A stretch of DNA of 49,109 nt, taken from RECO01 sp050485385 (GTDB lineage: Bacteria > Pseudomonadota > Alphaproteobacteria > Geminicoccales > Geminicoccaceae). The DNA lies in NCBI GenBank assembly GCA_050485385.1, contig JBJHBG010000022.1, positions 1 through 49,109 on the forward strand, in the 5' to 3' direction. Under the pieces are notes generated by a model that saw only the letters and a program-made list of their open reading frames with translations, was not told the DNA's origin and made no database searches. This document shows positions 40,009-48,949 of this stretch, in pieces; position 1 is the stretch's first letter; each line of letters begins with the position of its first letter. The position numbers and the translations under genes were made by a program.

Positions 40009-41124
40009 TCAGGCGGCATCCAGCGCCCGACAGTCTTCCGGCAGCCACCCCACGGTGGTGACGTCGCCGGGGGCCAGATGCACGTGGCCGGCGCGGTTGG
40101 GCACCTTGATGACGAACTGGTCGCTGCCGCAGACCCGCACCCGCGTGCGAATATGGTCGCCGTGGTAGATCAATTCCTCGACCCGAGCCTCGAACACGTT
40201 GGGCAGGCTGCCGGGCTCCGCCGCTACCGTCACCCGCTCCGGGCGCAGCGACAAAAGGGTGGTCTGACCGACGCCGCCGACGTTGACCTTCAGCGCCTTG
40301 ATCGTCTCACCGGTCGGCAGGTCCACTTCGCAGTGCTGACCGTTCTCGGCCCTGACCTTGCCGGTGATGCGGTTGTTCTCGCCGATGAACTGGGCGACGA
40401 ACGCGTTGGCCGGCCGCTCGTAGAGGTCCTCGGGTGTGGCCAGTTGCTGAACGACACCGTCGTTGAACACGGCGATGCGGTTGGACATCGTCAACGCCTC
40501 GGACTGGTCGTGGGTCACGTAGACGACGGTCACGCCGAGGCTCTCGTGGATGTGCTTGATCTCGTACTGCATCGCCTCGCGGAGCTGCTTGTCGAGCGCG
40601 CCCAGAGGCTCGTCCATGAGCACCAGCTTGGGCTCGAAGACGAGGGCGCGGGCAAGGGCGATACGCTGCTGCTGACCGCCCGAGAGCTGTGCCGGGCGAC
40701 GGTGTCCGAACTCACGGAGTTGCACCATGTTCAAGGCGTCACGCACGCGGCGGGCGACCTCGGCCTTGTCCATGCCACGCACCTCGAGCGGGAAGGCGAG
40801 GTTCTCGTCCACCGTCATGTGCGGAAACAGCGCATAGTTCTGGAAGACCATGCCGATGTTGCGTTTGTGCGGCGGCACGTTGTTGATCGGCTGGCCATCG
40901 AGCACGATGTCGCCATGCGTCGCCGTCTCGAAGCCGGCGAGCATCATCAAGCAGGTCGTCTTGCCCGACCCCGAGGGTCCGAGCATGGTCAAGAACTCGC
41001 CGGGGGCGATCTCGAGGTTCAGGTTCTTCACGACCAGCGTCACGCCGTCGTAACTCTTCTGCACCTCGGTGAAACGCACATAAGCCTCGGTGCCGGCCAT
41101 TCGAGCCCCATCCGTCGTCGTCAC
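40009..41124 (-). CDS. potA: Polyamine-type ABC transporter ATP-binding protein (PotA-like)
   Basis: The product has 371 aa from the GTG at 41124, preceded by AAGGAAGG; an in-frame ATG at 41100 is the alternative and would fit better if the sigma-54-like element upstream is used. Walker A GPSGSGKTT, signature LSGGQQQRIALARAL, Walker B LVLMDEPLGALD and the switch His in VTHDQSEAL are present. A C-terminal TOBE domain follows (about 285-365). It is the first gene of the potA-D-B-C cluster and provides the energy for uptake. Confidence 0.93.
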   Translation of the reverse strand: MTTTDGARMAGTEAYVRFTEVQKSYDGVTLVVKNLNLEIAPGEFLTMLGPSGSGKTTCLMMLAGFETATHGDIVLDGQPINNVPPHKRNIGMVFQNYALFPHMTVDENLAFPLEVRGMDKAEVARRVRDALNMVQLREFGHRRPAQLSGGQQQRIALARALVFEPKLVLMDEPLGALDKQLREAMQYEIKHIHESLGVTVVYVTHDQSEALTMSNRIAVFNDGVVQQLATPEDLYERPANAFVAQFIGENNRITGKVRAENGQHCEVDLPTGETIKALKVNVGGVGQTTLLSLRPERVTVAAEPGSLPNVFEARVEELIYHGDHIRTRVRVCGSDQFVIKVPNRAGHVHLAPGDVTTVGWLPEDCRALDAA

Positions 41125-41139
41125 GTGACAACCTTCCTT

Positions 41140-41153
41140 GCAAAGCGCGTGCC
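41140..41153 (-). promoter_or_regulatory. Sigma-54-like element upstream of potA
   Basis: On the minus strand GGCACG is followed by four bases and TTGCA, with exactly 10 bases between the GG and GC pairs; only the leading T of TGGCACG is missing. The implied start (about 41128) leaves almost no leader before the GTG at 41124 and would cut off its ribosome binding site. So either the ATG at 41100 is the real start or the element is fortuitous. Confidence 0.35.
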
Positions 41154-41224
41154 GCTTTCCCTTGCGTGCAGCGCGCTACCGTCATGCACCCTTGCGCCTA
41201 TCGTCGATGCCCAAAACGCGGGCG

Positions 41225-42823
41225 TCAAGCGCGCTCGACGAGCAGGGCTTCGAGTGCGGCGAGGCTGTCCGCCTCCTCGGCGCGCTTGTCGCGGCGCCAG
41301 CGAGCAATGCGCGGAAAGCGGACGGCGATGCCCGACTTGTGCCGCGCCGACGCCTGAATGCCCTCGAACGCCACCTCGAACACCAAGTCGGCCGCGACCG
41401 AGCGCACCGGGCCGAAGCGCTCGACCGTGTGCCGTCGGATCCAGCGGTCGAGCTCGGCGATCTCCCGGTCGTCGAGGCCCGAATACGCCTTGGCGAACGG
41501 TACCAGCCGGCCCTCGTCCCAAAGCGCGAAGGTGTAGTCGGTGAACAGATTGGCGCGCCGGCCGCTGCCGGCCTGGGCGTAGATCAAGACGGCATCGACG
41601 CTGAGCGGATCGACCTTCCACTTCCACCAGTCGCCCCGCCGCCGCCCGGCCCGATAGGGTGCCGAGCGGCGCTTCAGCATCAGCCCCTCGACACCGCGAC
41701 TGCGGGCCGCCGCGCGCAAGGCCGCGAGCGCCGGCCAATCCGCGGCTTCGATCGAGGGCGAGAGACCGAGCGCCGGCGGTGCACCCTCGAGCAGCGCTGC
41801 CAGCCGCTCGCGGCGGGCCGACTGGTCGAGCGGGCGCAGGTCTGTGCCCGCCTGCTCCAAAAGGTCGTAGGCGAGGAAGCGAACCGGCGCCTCGCGCAAC
41901 GTCTTCGCACCCGGCTGCAGCCGGCCGATCCGCGTCTGCAGGGCAGCGAAGGGCATCACCCCTCGGGCATTCCACGCCAGGACCTCGCCATCGAGGACGG
42001 TGCCGTCGGGTAGGGCGTGGCCCGCCCGCGCGATCTCGGGAAAGCGCTCGGTGAGCAGTTCCTCGCCGCGCGACCAGAGATGGACGGCCCCTTCGCGCCG
42101 CACCAACTGCCCGCGAATGCCGTCCCACTTCCACTCCGCCAGCCAGTCCGTCAACGGTCCGAGCGTCGCCGGGTCGGCCTCCAGGGGCGAGGCCAGGAAG
42201 AACGGGTAGGGCCGGCTGGCGTCGGCCGCACCGTCGTCAGCCGCCAGGAGCGCCCGAAACGCGTCGGGCGTCGGCCGCCAATGGCCCATCAGCCGGTGGC
42301 TGACCACCGCCGGATCGAGGCCGGCGAGCTTGGCGACGGCGCGCACGACGAGGCCACGCGAGACGCCGACCCGAAGCGCACCGGTGAGGAGCTTGTTGAG
42401 GACGAACCGCTGCTCGCGGTCGAGCCGGCGCCACCAGCCCGTCACCGCCGCTTGACGCTCGACCTCCTCCAGCGCGCGCAACGGCAGGACGCGCGTCTCC
42501 AGCCACGAGGCGAGGCCGAGGCACTCGGCGTCCGGCTCGCTCGGCACGCTGTCCAGCAAGAGCGCCACCGTCTCGGCGCTGTCGCCGACGGCGGCGTGGC
42601 ACTCCGCCATCAACCAGTCCGGCAGTCCCGTCGCCGCGAGCGCCCAGGCCCGGAGTGTCGGCGAGCCGACCAGCCGCTTGAGGCGTTGGCCCGTCAGGAA
42701 ATGCAGCGCCCAGGCCACGTCGGCCGGCGGTGCCGCCTCGAAATAGGCCACCATCGCGGCGATCTTGGCGTTGGTCTTGGTGGTCGCGTCGAGGGCGGCG
42801 TAGAGGTCGGCGAACCGTTTCAC
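41225..42823 (-). CDS. ATP-dependent DNA ligase (cisplatin-resistance ligase / LigC-type)
   Basis: The product has 532 aa from a GTG that overlaps the upstream gene's TGA (GTGA). An N-terminal alpha-helical DNA-binding domain (about 1-200) is followed by the adenylation domain with the nucleophile lysine in EWKWDGIRGQL (K232). Downstream nucleotidyltransferase motifs include DGEVLAW, EGLMLKRR and WWKWK, and an OB domain ends the protein. In many bacteria this ligase is encoded with a specific metallo-beta-lactamase exonuclease, as here, and often a helicase (Lhr) and phosphoesterase, which are missing. The role is presumably DNA repair. Confidence 0.93.
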   Translation of the reverse strand: MKRFADLYAALDATTKTNAKIAAMVAYFEAAPPADVAWALHFLTGQRLKRLVGSPTLRAWALAATGLPDWLMAECHAAVGDSAETVALLLDSVPSEPDAECLGLASWLETRVLPLRALEEVERQAAVTGWWRRLDREQRFVLNKLLTGALRVGVSRGLVVRAVAKLAGLDPAVVSHRLMGHWRPTPDAFRALLAADDGAADASRPYPFFLASPLEADPATLGPLTDWLAEWKWDGIRGQLVRREGAVHLWSRGEELLTERFPEIARAGHALPDGTVLDGEVLAWNARGVMPFAALQTRIGRLQPGAKTLREAPVRFLAYDLLEQAGTDLRPLDQSARRERLAALLEGAPPALGLSPSIEAADWPALAALRAAARSRGVEGLMLKRRSAPYRAGRRRGDWWKWKVDPLSVDAVLIYAQAGSGRRANLFTDYTFALWDEGRLVPFAKAYSGLDDREIAELDRWIRRHTVERFGPVRSVAADLVFEVAFEGIQASARHKSGIAVRFPRIARWRRDKRAEEADSLAALEALLVERA

Positions 42824-43833
42824 CCGTCGTCCCCCTCGCCGTCGTGGAGCGAGCGGATGGCGACGGCATCGAGACCCTTCTCGTCGCGCAGGTAGCGGGC
42901 GATGGTCTCCGTGTAGCCGTGGGCGCAGACGACACGCCGGGCGCCGGTCTCCTCCACGGTACGCAGGAGGTCCGGCCAGTCGACGTGATCGGAGAGGACG
43001 AAGCCACGATCGTAGCCGCGCCGTCGACGTTGGCCGCGCACCCGCATCCAGCCGGAGACGAAGGCCGTGGCGGGCTCGGCGAAGCGCCGCATCCAGGGCG
43101 TCGCCATCGCCGAGGGCGGCGCCAGCACCAACTCCCCTCGAAACCGCTCGGTCTTCGGCTGGTCGGTGACGGCCGCCGTCGGCGCCAGGGCAATCCCGGC
43201 CTCGCGATAGGCCTCGACCATGGCGACCAGCGCGCCGTGCAGGAACACGGTACGGCCGTTCCTGTGGCCGATCTCGGCGAGCAGCCGCTGCGCCTTGCCG
43301 AGCGCGTAGCAGAGAACGAGCGAGGTGCGGCCGGCCGCGGCGTTGGCCTCCCACCAAGCGAGCAGGTCGTCGATCACGCGCGCGCCCGCATCCCAGCGGT
43401 AGATCGGCAAAGCGAAGGTGGCCTCGGTGACGAAGCCGTCGCACGGCACCAACTCGAACGGGGCGCAGCTCGGGTCGGCCTCGCGCTTGTAGTCGCCGGC
43501 GACCACCCAGACCTCGCCGTCGACCTCGATCCGCACCTGCGCCGAGCCGAGCACGTGGCCGGCCGGATGGAGCGAGACGGTGGCGGCGCCGAGCCGGAAG
43601 GGCGCGCCGTAGGCGTGGCCCGTGAACGGCAGGCCGGCGCCCAGACGTCGCCGCAGGATGCCCTCGCCCACCGTGGTGCCGTGGTAGCGGCCGTGACCGG
43701 GGCGGGCGTGGTCGCTGTGACCGTGCGTCACCACGGCCGTGGCCGTCGGCCGCCAGGGGTCGACGTGGAAGCCGCCGGCCGGGCAGAACAGCCCGTCGGC
43801 GGTCAGCTCCAGGACGCTTCGTCTAGCGCTCAT
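42820..43833 (-). CDS. Ligase-associated DNA exonuclease (metallo-beta-lactamase fold)
   Basis: The product has 337 aa from the ATG at 43833, with GGAG 5 bases upstream. The metal motif THGHSDHA (H37, H39, D41, H42) and further ligands in HPAGHVLGSAQ and VVAGDYKRE place it in the SNM1/Artemis-like branch. RGFVLSDHVDWPDL and VVCAHGYTETIARYL in the C-terminal third are typical of the ligase-associated group. It probably trims DNA ends before sealing. The 4-base overlap with the ligase start indicates coupled translation. Confidence 0.92.
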   Translation of the reverse strand: MSARRSVLELTADGLFCPAGGFHVDPWRPTATAVVTHGHSDHARPGHGRYHGTTVGEGILRRRLGAGLPFTGHAYGAPFRLGAATVSLHPAGHVLGSAQVRIEVDGEVWVVAGDYKREADPSCAPFELVPCDGFVTEATFALPIYRWDAGARVIDDLLAWWEANAAAGRTSLVLCYALGKAQRLLAEIGHRNGRTVFLHGALVAMVEAYREAGIALAPTAAVTDQPKTERFRGELVLAPPSAMATPWMRRFAEPATAFVSGWMRVRGQRRRRGYDRGFVLSDHVDWPDLLRTVEETGARRVVCAHGYTETIARYLRDEKGLDAVAIRSLHDGEGDDG

Positions 43834-43953
43834 CGGCTCCGTTCGCAGGGGTGGCACGCAGGGTGGTAGCATGCGCCGTCGAAACATGGGACGGCCGCCC
43901 GCTTGACCGGGCTCGGTCCGGAGGCTACGCCCGCCCATCTTCGGGACGTGCAG

Positions 43954-45093
43954 ATGGCCACCAACTCACCCTTTGGCGACGCCCGCGAGCGCGCGGTCCT
44001 TCGCGCCGCGCACGACCTTCGTTGCGGCTGGCCCGTGCGCATGGTCGCGGGCGATGCCGCCGCGGTGCTGCTCGCCGCCGAGCTGGCGGCCGACGCCGAG
44101 CGCGCGCATGTCGGCCAGGCGCTCGGTGGGCGCGAGCCGTGGCTGGTCACCAGCGTGCGCCGTGCCCGCGCCCTCGGTCTGCCGGCGCCGGCCGGCCGGT
44201 GGGGCGTCTTCGCGCTGCCGGAGGCGAGCTGGCACCGCCTGTTCGACCTCGACCCCGCACCCGGCGACCTCGTCGGCACGGCCATCGCTTCGCCTCCCCT
44301 CCCCCAGCCACTCGCCGAAGCAGCGGTCGAACTCTGCCGGATCGGCGAACTCCTGCCGATGGTGGCGCTATGGATCGAAACGCCGGACGACGCCGCCGAC
44401 GTCGCCCGGCTCGAACTCGGCCAAGTCGATGCCGCCGCGGCGATGGCCCATCGCGGCCGCGTCGACGGCGTGCTGGAGCCGGCCGTAGGCGTGCCGTTGC
44501 CGCTGGCCGACGCGCCGAACACGCGCGTGCTCGCCTTCCGCCAGCCCGGAGCGCCGGCGGCTCATCTCGCCTTCCTCGTCGGCGACGTCGAGGCCGAGGC
44601 GGCACCGCTCTGCCGGCTGCACTCGGCCTGCTTCACGGGCGACGTGCTCGGCTCCTTGCGCTGCGACTGCGGCGAGCAGCTTCGCGGCGCCTTGCGCCGG
44701 ATGCACGAGGAGGGTGCAGGCGTGCTGCTCTATCTCGCCCACGAGGGACGCGGCATCGGCCTCGTCAACAAGCTGCGCGCCTATCGCCTCCAGGACGAGG
44801 GCGTCGACACGGTGGACGCCAACCACATACTGGGGTTCGCCGGCGACGAGCGCGACTACGCCGCCGCCGCCGCCATGCTCCGGCTCCTCGGCATCGACAA
44901 GGTGCGGCTGTTGTCCAACAACCCGGAGAAGGCGACCGCGCTGGAGGCCAAGGGCGTCGCCGTTGTCGAGCGCCTGTCGCACGCCTTTCCCGCCAACACC
45001 CACAACCGCCGCTATCTGGCGACCACGGCCGCGCGCAGCGGCCACGACCTGGATGCGATCGCCCCGAGCCTGGAGGATCCGGACCATGGCTGA
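43954..45093 (+). CDS. ribA: GTP cyclohydrolase II
   Basis: The product has 379 aa from the ATG at 43954; upstream GTG (43948) and TTG (43903) starts are possible and no ribosome binding site is decisive. The C-terminal half carries the zinc motif CFTGDVLGSLRCDCGEQL and the catalytic HEGRGIGLVNKLRAYRLQD. The first 180 residues (ERAVLRAAHDLRCGWPV...) form the extra N-terminal domain seen in alphaproteobacterial RibA and are not an active RibB. It opens GTP to start riboflavin synthesis. The last 8 bases overlap the next gene. Confidence 0.92.
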   Translation: MATNSPFGDARERAVLRAAHDLRCGWPVRMVAGDAAAVLLAAELAADAERAHVGQALGGREPWLVTSVRRARALGLPAPAGRWGVFALPEASWHRLFDLDPAPGDLVGTAIASPPLPQPLAEAAVELCRIGELLPMVALWIETPDDAADVARLELGQVDAAAAMAHRGRVDGVLEPAVGVPLPLADAPNTRVLAFRQPGAPAAHLAFLVGDVEAEAAPLCRLHSACFTGDVLGSLRCDCGEQLRGALRRMHEEGAGVLLYLAHEGRGIGLVNKLRAYRLQDEGVDTVDANHILGFAGDERDYAAAAAMLRLLGIDKVRLLSNNPEKATALEAKGVAVVERLSHAFPANTHNRRYLATTAARSGHDLDAIAPSLEDPDHG

Positions 45094-45814
45094 GCCCACC
45101 GTCGAGCTGTTCCGCGAGGACGCGAGCCTGCGCCGCGCGACGGCCGTGGTGATGGCGGCGGCACCGGACGGCATCGTCCTCGACCGCACGGTCTTCTACG
45201 CGACGGGCGGCGGCCAGCCGGGCGACCGGGGCCGCTTGGTGCTCGACGACGGCGGCACCACCCCCATCGTCGATACCCGCTGGACCGATGGCGTCCTCGT
45301 GCACGTCCCGGCGACGGACACGCCCCTGCCGTCGGTCGGCAGCGCGGTCGAGGCCGTGCTCGACTGGGAGCGTCGCCATCGGCTGATGCGCGTCCACTCG
45401 TGCCTGCACCTGCTTTGCCGCGCCGTGGACGAGGCCGTCACCGGCGGCCAGATCGGCGAGGATCGGGGCCGCCTCGACTTCGCCATCGCCGGCGAAGTGC
45501 CGACCAAGGAAGCCGTGACGGAGAGGCTGAACGCCTGGATCGCGGCCGATCTCCCGATCCGCCATCGCTGGATCGACGCCGACGAGCTCGACCGCCGCCC
45601 GGACCTCGTCCGCACCATGTCGGTCAAGCCGCCGCGCACCGGTGGCCGGGTCCGGCTGGTCGAGATCGAGGGGGTGGACCTTCAGGCCTGTGGCGGCACC
45701 CACGTGGCGCGCACCGGCGAGATCGGCGCCGTCGCGGTGGTCAAGATCGAGAACAAGGGCAAGCAGAACCGCCGATTCACGGTCGCCCTGGCCCAAGACC
45801 AACCGACGAGTTGA
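45086..45814 (+). CDS. Alanyl-tRNA editing protein (AlaX family)
   Basis: The product has 242 aa from an ATG with GGAGG 9 bases upstream, inside the end of ribA. It is a standalone copy of the AlaRS editing domain. DRTVFYATGGGQPGDRG lies near the N-terminus, and the zinc ligands come from HSCLH and CGGTH. It hydrolyses Ser- or Gly-mischarged tRNA-Ala. The overlap implies coupled expression with ribA, with no obvious metabolic link. Confidence 0.93.
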   Translation: MAEPTVELFREDASLRRATAVVMAAAPDGIVLDRTVFYATGGGQPGDRGRLVLDDGGTTPIVDTRWTDGVLVHVPATDTPLPSVGSAVEAVLDWERRHRLMRVHSCLHLLCRAVDEAVTGGQIGEDRGRLDFAIAGEVPTKEAVTERLNAWIAADLPIRHRWIDADELDRRPDLVRTMSVKPPRTGGRVRLVEIEGVDLQACGGTHVARTGEIGAVAVVKIENKGKQNRRFTVALAQDQPTS

Positions 45815-45820
45815 CGCAAA

Positions 45821-45828
45821 ATTAACGA
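45821..45828 (+). promoter_or_regulatory. ATTAACGA element within the promoter region of the degenerate GGDEF gene
   Basis: ATTAACGA starts 79 bases before the ATG at 45900. TTGACG at 45811-45816, partly inside the previous stop codon, could be a -35 hexamer whose 17-base spacer contains this element. It is the fourth copy in the window, again in the sense orientation. Confidence 0.45.
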
Positions 45829-45899
45829 TAACGCCCATAGGTTGATAGGACGAGACCGACCAACGCGGTAGGTATCAACCGTTCACCGAGGGCTCGCCC

Positions 45900-47186
45900 A
45901 TGATTCCACGTCGTGCGCGCTTCGTCTGGTATCCCGGCCCTCGGGGCGAGGCCGCTCCGCCCGTGCTGTCGGCGTGGCTCGACGCCAACGCGGATGACGA
46001 GGGTGCGGCCCAGGTCGCCCTCCTCGCCGAACGCAGCGCCGCTTGGGCCGATGCGCCGGTGCCGTCGCGCGCCGACCGCTTCGCCGCGGCGTTGGTGGCG
46101 CAGCGGATGGAAGGCGGCACGGCAACCCTGGCAGCCAGCCTCAGCGCCGACGACGTGCTCCTGCTCGACGAGGAGCCGGCGATGCTCGCGGCGCGGCTGC
46201 GCCGGCTGGCGGACACCGCCGTGCTGCGGGCCGAGACCGAGCGGCGCCGCCGTACCGCCGCAGGCTTTGCGCCACCCACCCGGCCGGGCCGCCGATCCGG
46301 CGATCGCCGCCCGCCGGATCGGCCGTTCGTCCTGTTCGTCGGCCGCGCCGGCGGCGACCAGATCAAGGCCGTCAACGCACTCGCCGGCTGGAGCATCGCC
46401 GCCTACGCCGAGACCGCCGAGCACGCCATTCGCCACTGGCAGACCGCCGACTACCAGGCCGTGGTCGTGACCGGCGTGGCCGAGGCGGGCCGCCTCGCCG
46501 CGCTGTTCGGCCAGTTCGCGGAGGCACCGACGCCGGCTTGGCCGTCCCTGGTCGTGCTGCGGCCGCGCGAGGCCGACTATACGCCTGCGCAGGTGATCGC
46601 CCTCGGCGCGGACGACGTGATCGAGGTGACCGATCCCCAGGACCTCATCCACCAGCGCCTCGCCCGCGCCATCGCCGATGCCGGCCTGCGCACGGGGCTG
46701 CGCCGCCATCGTGGCTTCGAACAGCTCGTGGATTCCGTGTCCGGCGCGCTCGGCTACAGCGCCTTTCACGCCTACGTCGCCGAGCGACTCGCGGCGGACG
46801 ACGCGCCCAACAGCGCGCTCGTCGCGGTCGAACTCGACGGCTTCGACCGCCTCAACCTGCAGCGTGGCTTCGTTGCGGGCGACCGCGCCCTGCGCAACGT
46901 CGCGGCCCGCCTGACGTCGCGCGTGCGGGCGGAAGACCTCGTCGCCCGCGTCGGCGGCGCCGCGTTCGGCATCTGGCTCGACCACATCGACGCCGAGGTG
47001 CTGCCGAACCTGGCGTTGCGGCTGCAGGAGGTGGTGCGGCGCACCGCGGTCGGCGACGGGCCGGACGGGCTGCGCGCGCGCGTCGGTTGGGCGCTGCCGC
47101 ACCTCATGCCGGGCCGCAACGCGCTCTCGCTCAGCCACGAAGCGCGGGCACTGGCCCGGCGCCACGCGCTCCGGGCGGTCGGCTGA
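45900..47186 (+). CDS. Protein with receiver-like region and degenerate GGDEF domain
   Basis: The product has 428 aa from an ATG with GAGGG 8 bases upstream. Residues about 1-135 are unrecognised and basic at the end. Residues 140-260 look like a receiver-type alpha/beta fold (PFVLFVGRAGGDQIKAVNAL, then QAVVVTG and ALGADDVIEV) without a clear phospho-acceptor Asp. Residues 275-425 match a diguanylate cyclase fold (LVAVELDGFDRLNLQRGFVAGDRALRNVAARL), but the signature is GGAAF (352-356) instead of GGDEF, so it is very likely catalytically dead. It may act as a nucleotide sensor or scaffold. Confidence 0.75.
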   Translation: MIPRRARFVWYPGPRGEAAPPVLSAWLDANADDEGAAQVALLAERSAAWADAPVPSRADRFAAALVAQRMEGGTATLAASLSADDVLLLDEEPAMLAARLRRLADTAVLRAETERRRRTAAGFAPPTRPGRRSGDRRPPDRPFVLFVGRAGGDQIKAVNALAGWSIAAYAETAEHAIRHWQTADYQAVVVTGVAEAGRLAALFGQFAEAPTPAWPSLVVLRPREADYTPAQVIALGADDVIEVTDPQDLIHQRLARAIADAGLRTGLRRHRGFEQLVDSVSGALGYSAFHAYVAERLAADDAPNSALVAVELDGFDRLNLQRGFVAGDRALRNVAARLTSRVRAEDLVARVGGAAFGIWLDHIDAEVLPNLALRLQEVVRRTAVGDGPDGLRARVGWALPHLMPGRNALSLSHEARALARRHALRAVG

Positions 47187-47192
47187 CGGGCC

Positions 47193-47921
47193 TCAGGAGA
47201 CGAACTGGCCGCCGTTGGCGCTGATGGTCGAGCCGGTAATGAAGCCCGCGTCGTCCGAGGCGAGGAACACGACGCAGCGGCCGATCTCCTCCGCCTGACC
47301 CAGGCGCCCGACCGGGATCTGCGGGATGATCTTGCTGTCGAGCACGTCCTTGGGCACGGCCATCACCATCTCGGTCGCGATGTAGCCGGGGGCGACGCAG
47401 TTGACGGTGATGCCCTTGGCGGCCCCCTCCTGGGCGAGGGCTCGGGTGAAGCCGATGACCGCCGCCTTGGCCGCCGAATAGTTGGTCTGGCCGAACTGGC
47501 CCTTCTGGCCGTTGACCGAGCTGATGGAGATGATGCGGCCGAAATTGCGGCTGCGCATGCCCTCGATCAGCGGGCGCGTGAGGTTGAACAGGCTGTCGAC
47601 GTTGGTGCGCATCACCTCCGCCCACTGCTCGGGCTTCATCCGGTGGAAGGGCGCGTCGCGGGTGATGCCGGCGTTGTTGACCAGGACCTCGATCGGGCCG
47701 AGGTCGGCCTCGATCTGCTTGATGCCGGCCTCGCAAGCGGCGAAATCGGAGACGTCGAACTTGTAGACCGGGATGCCGGTGGCGTCCTTGAAGGCGTTGG
47801 CCTTCTCGTCGTTGCCGCCGTAGTTGGCGGCCACGCGGTAGCCCGCATCCTTGAGAGCGACGGAGATCGCTTCGCCGATGCCGCGCGTCCCGCCGGTGAC
47901 CAGGGCCACTCGTCCAGCCAT
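47193..47921 (-). CDS. phaB: Acetoacetyl-CoA reductase (PHB pathway)
   Basis: The 242-aa SDR starts at an ATG after GGGAGTAGGA. It has TGGTRGIG near residue 10, NNAGITRDAPFHRM, the substrate-loop SVNGQKGQFGQTNYSAAKA with the catalytic Tyr/Lys, and the terminal ITGSTISANGGQFVS. The GQKGQFGQTNYSAAKA segment is characteristic of PhaB, which reduces acetoacetyl-CoA to (R)-3-hydroxybutyryl-CoA with NADPH. PhaA and PhaC are not in the window. Only six bases separate its stop from the convergent GGDEF-like gene. Confidence 0.93.
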   Translation of the reverse strand: MAGRVALVTGGTRGIGEAISVALKDAGYRVAANYGGNDEKANAFKDATGIPVYKFDVSDFAACEAGIKQIEADLGPIEVLVNNAGITRDAPFHRMKPEQWAEVMRTNVDSLFNLTRPLIEGMRSRNFGRIISISSVNGQKGQFGQTNYSAAKAAVIGFTRALAQEGAAKGITVNCVAPGYIATEMVMAVPKDVLDSKIIPQIPVGRLGQAEEIGRCVVFLASDDAGFITGSTISANGGQFVS

Positions 47922-48013
47922 GTGTCCTACTCCCGTGTTTAGCTTCCCCAAGGCACTCTAGGTGGTGCCCATCGGCACGGTACTGGAAATAAGGTCGAGG
48001 TCGAGCGGTGCTG

Positions 48014-48949
48014 TCAGCCGAGGTCGTCGAACGCGGCCTCGTCGATGTCGTAGAGATCCACCCGCTGCACCAGCCGCACCGCGACACCGTAGCGGACCAT
48101 GAGTTGGGTCAGCCGTTCACCATCGATGAGCACCAGCCGCTTCGGACTGCGCGCGGCATATGCAGACGCGTCTCGAGTGAAGCTGGACGTGGTGACGAAA
48201 ACGCCCTTGACCGCACCCCGTTCGTCGAGCGCGCCCCCGAACTCGCGGAGAGCCGCTGCCCCAACCGGGCGATCGGTTGCGTAACGCTTGGCCTGCACGT
48301 GAACGACGTCGAGCCCCAGCGGATCCTCGTTGACGAGACCGTCGATGCCGCCATCGCCGGACTTGCCCACGCGCGCACCCGCCCCCGCTCGACCGCCACC
48401 GTAGCCCATCGCCTCCAAGAGCTTCACGACGAGGTTCTCGAAGACGCCGGGCTCGGCGTCGAGGACTCGAGCCAGGAGTGCCTCGCGCAACGCCGCGTCG
48501 ATCTCGCTCGCAGCCTCCTCCAGGCGCTCGTTCGGGCTCTTCGGAATGATGTCTACCGTACTCGAGGGCAACGCCTCGTCCGCCACGGCAACCGCGCCGT
48601 TCCCTCGACCACGCTCGCGAAACACCTGGAACTCGGGGAACCGTTCGAGCGTGCGAATGTCGATTCGTCCCAGTTCGTCGGTCAGGAGCCTGCGGCCGCG
48701 CTCGGTGGCGACGATCACGCCACGCCTCGGTCGCTCGACGACACCCGCCTGGGCCATGTAGGTGGCTGCCCAATGGACCCGGCTACCCAAGCGGCTGATG
48801 CGACCACTCGGGATCATCTCGGCGCGTTCGTCATCGCTCAAGCCGAAGCGGTCGCCGAGTTCGACGATGCAATCGCGGATGCGTCGGGGCTCGTTCGCGA
48901 CGAGCTCCAACAAAGGCCGCATGAACGTCTGAAAATCGGGTATCGCCAT
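48014..48949 (-). CDS. Mrr-type restriction endonuclease
   Basis: The product has 311 aa from the ATG at 48949 with GGAAGG upstream. Residues about 1-110 are an Mrr N-terminal winged-helix domain (FMRPLLELVANEPRRIRDCIVEL). Residues about 160-300 are the Mrr catalytic domain, a PD-(D/E)xK nuclease: E171, then SGDGGIDGLV with D203, then VHVQAKRY with Q219 and K221. All key residues are intact. Such type IV enzymes cut methylated foreign DNA. No methyltransferase or other defence gene is visible before the window ends 160 bases later. Confidence 0.92.
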   Translation of the reverse strand: MAIPDFQTFMRPLLELVANEPRRIRDCIVELGDRFGLSDDERAEMIPSGRISRLGSRVHWAATYMAQAGVVERPRRGVIVATERGRRLLTDELGRIDIRTLERFPEFQVFRERGRGNGAVAVADEALPSSTVDIIPKSPNERLEEAASEIDAALREALLARVLDAEPGVFENLVVKLLEAMGYGGGRAGAGARVGKSGDGGIDGLVNEDPLGLDVVHVQAKRYATDRPVGAAALREFGGALDERGAVKGVFVTTSSFTRDASAYAARSPKRLVLIDGERLTQLMVRYGVAVRLVQRVDLYDIDEAAFDDLG

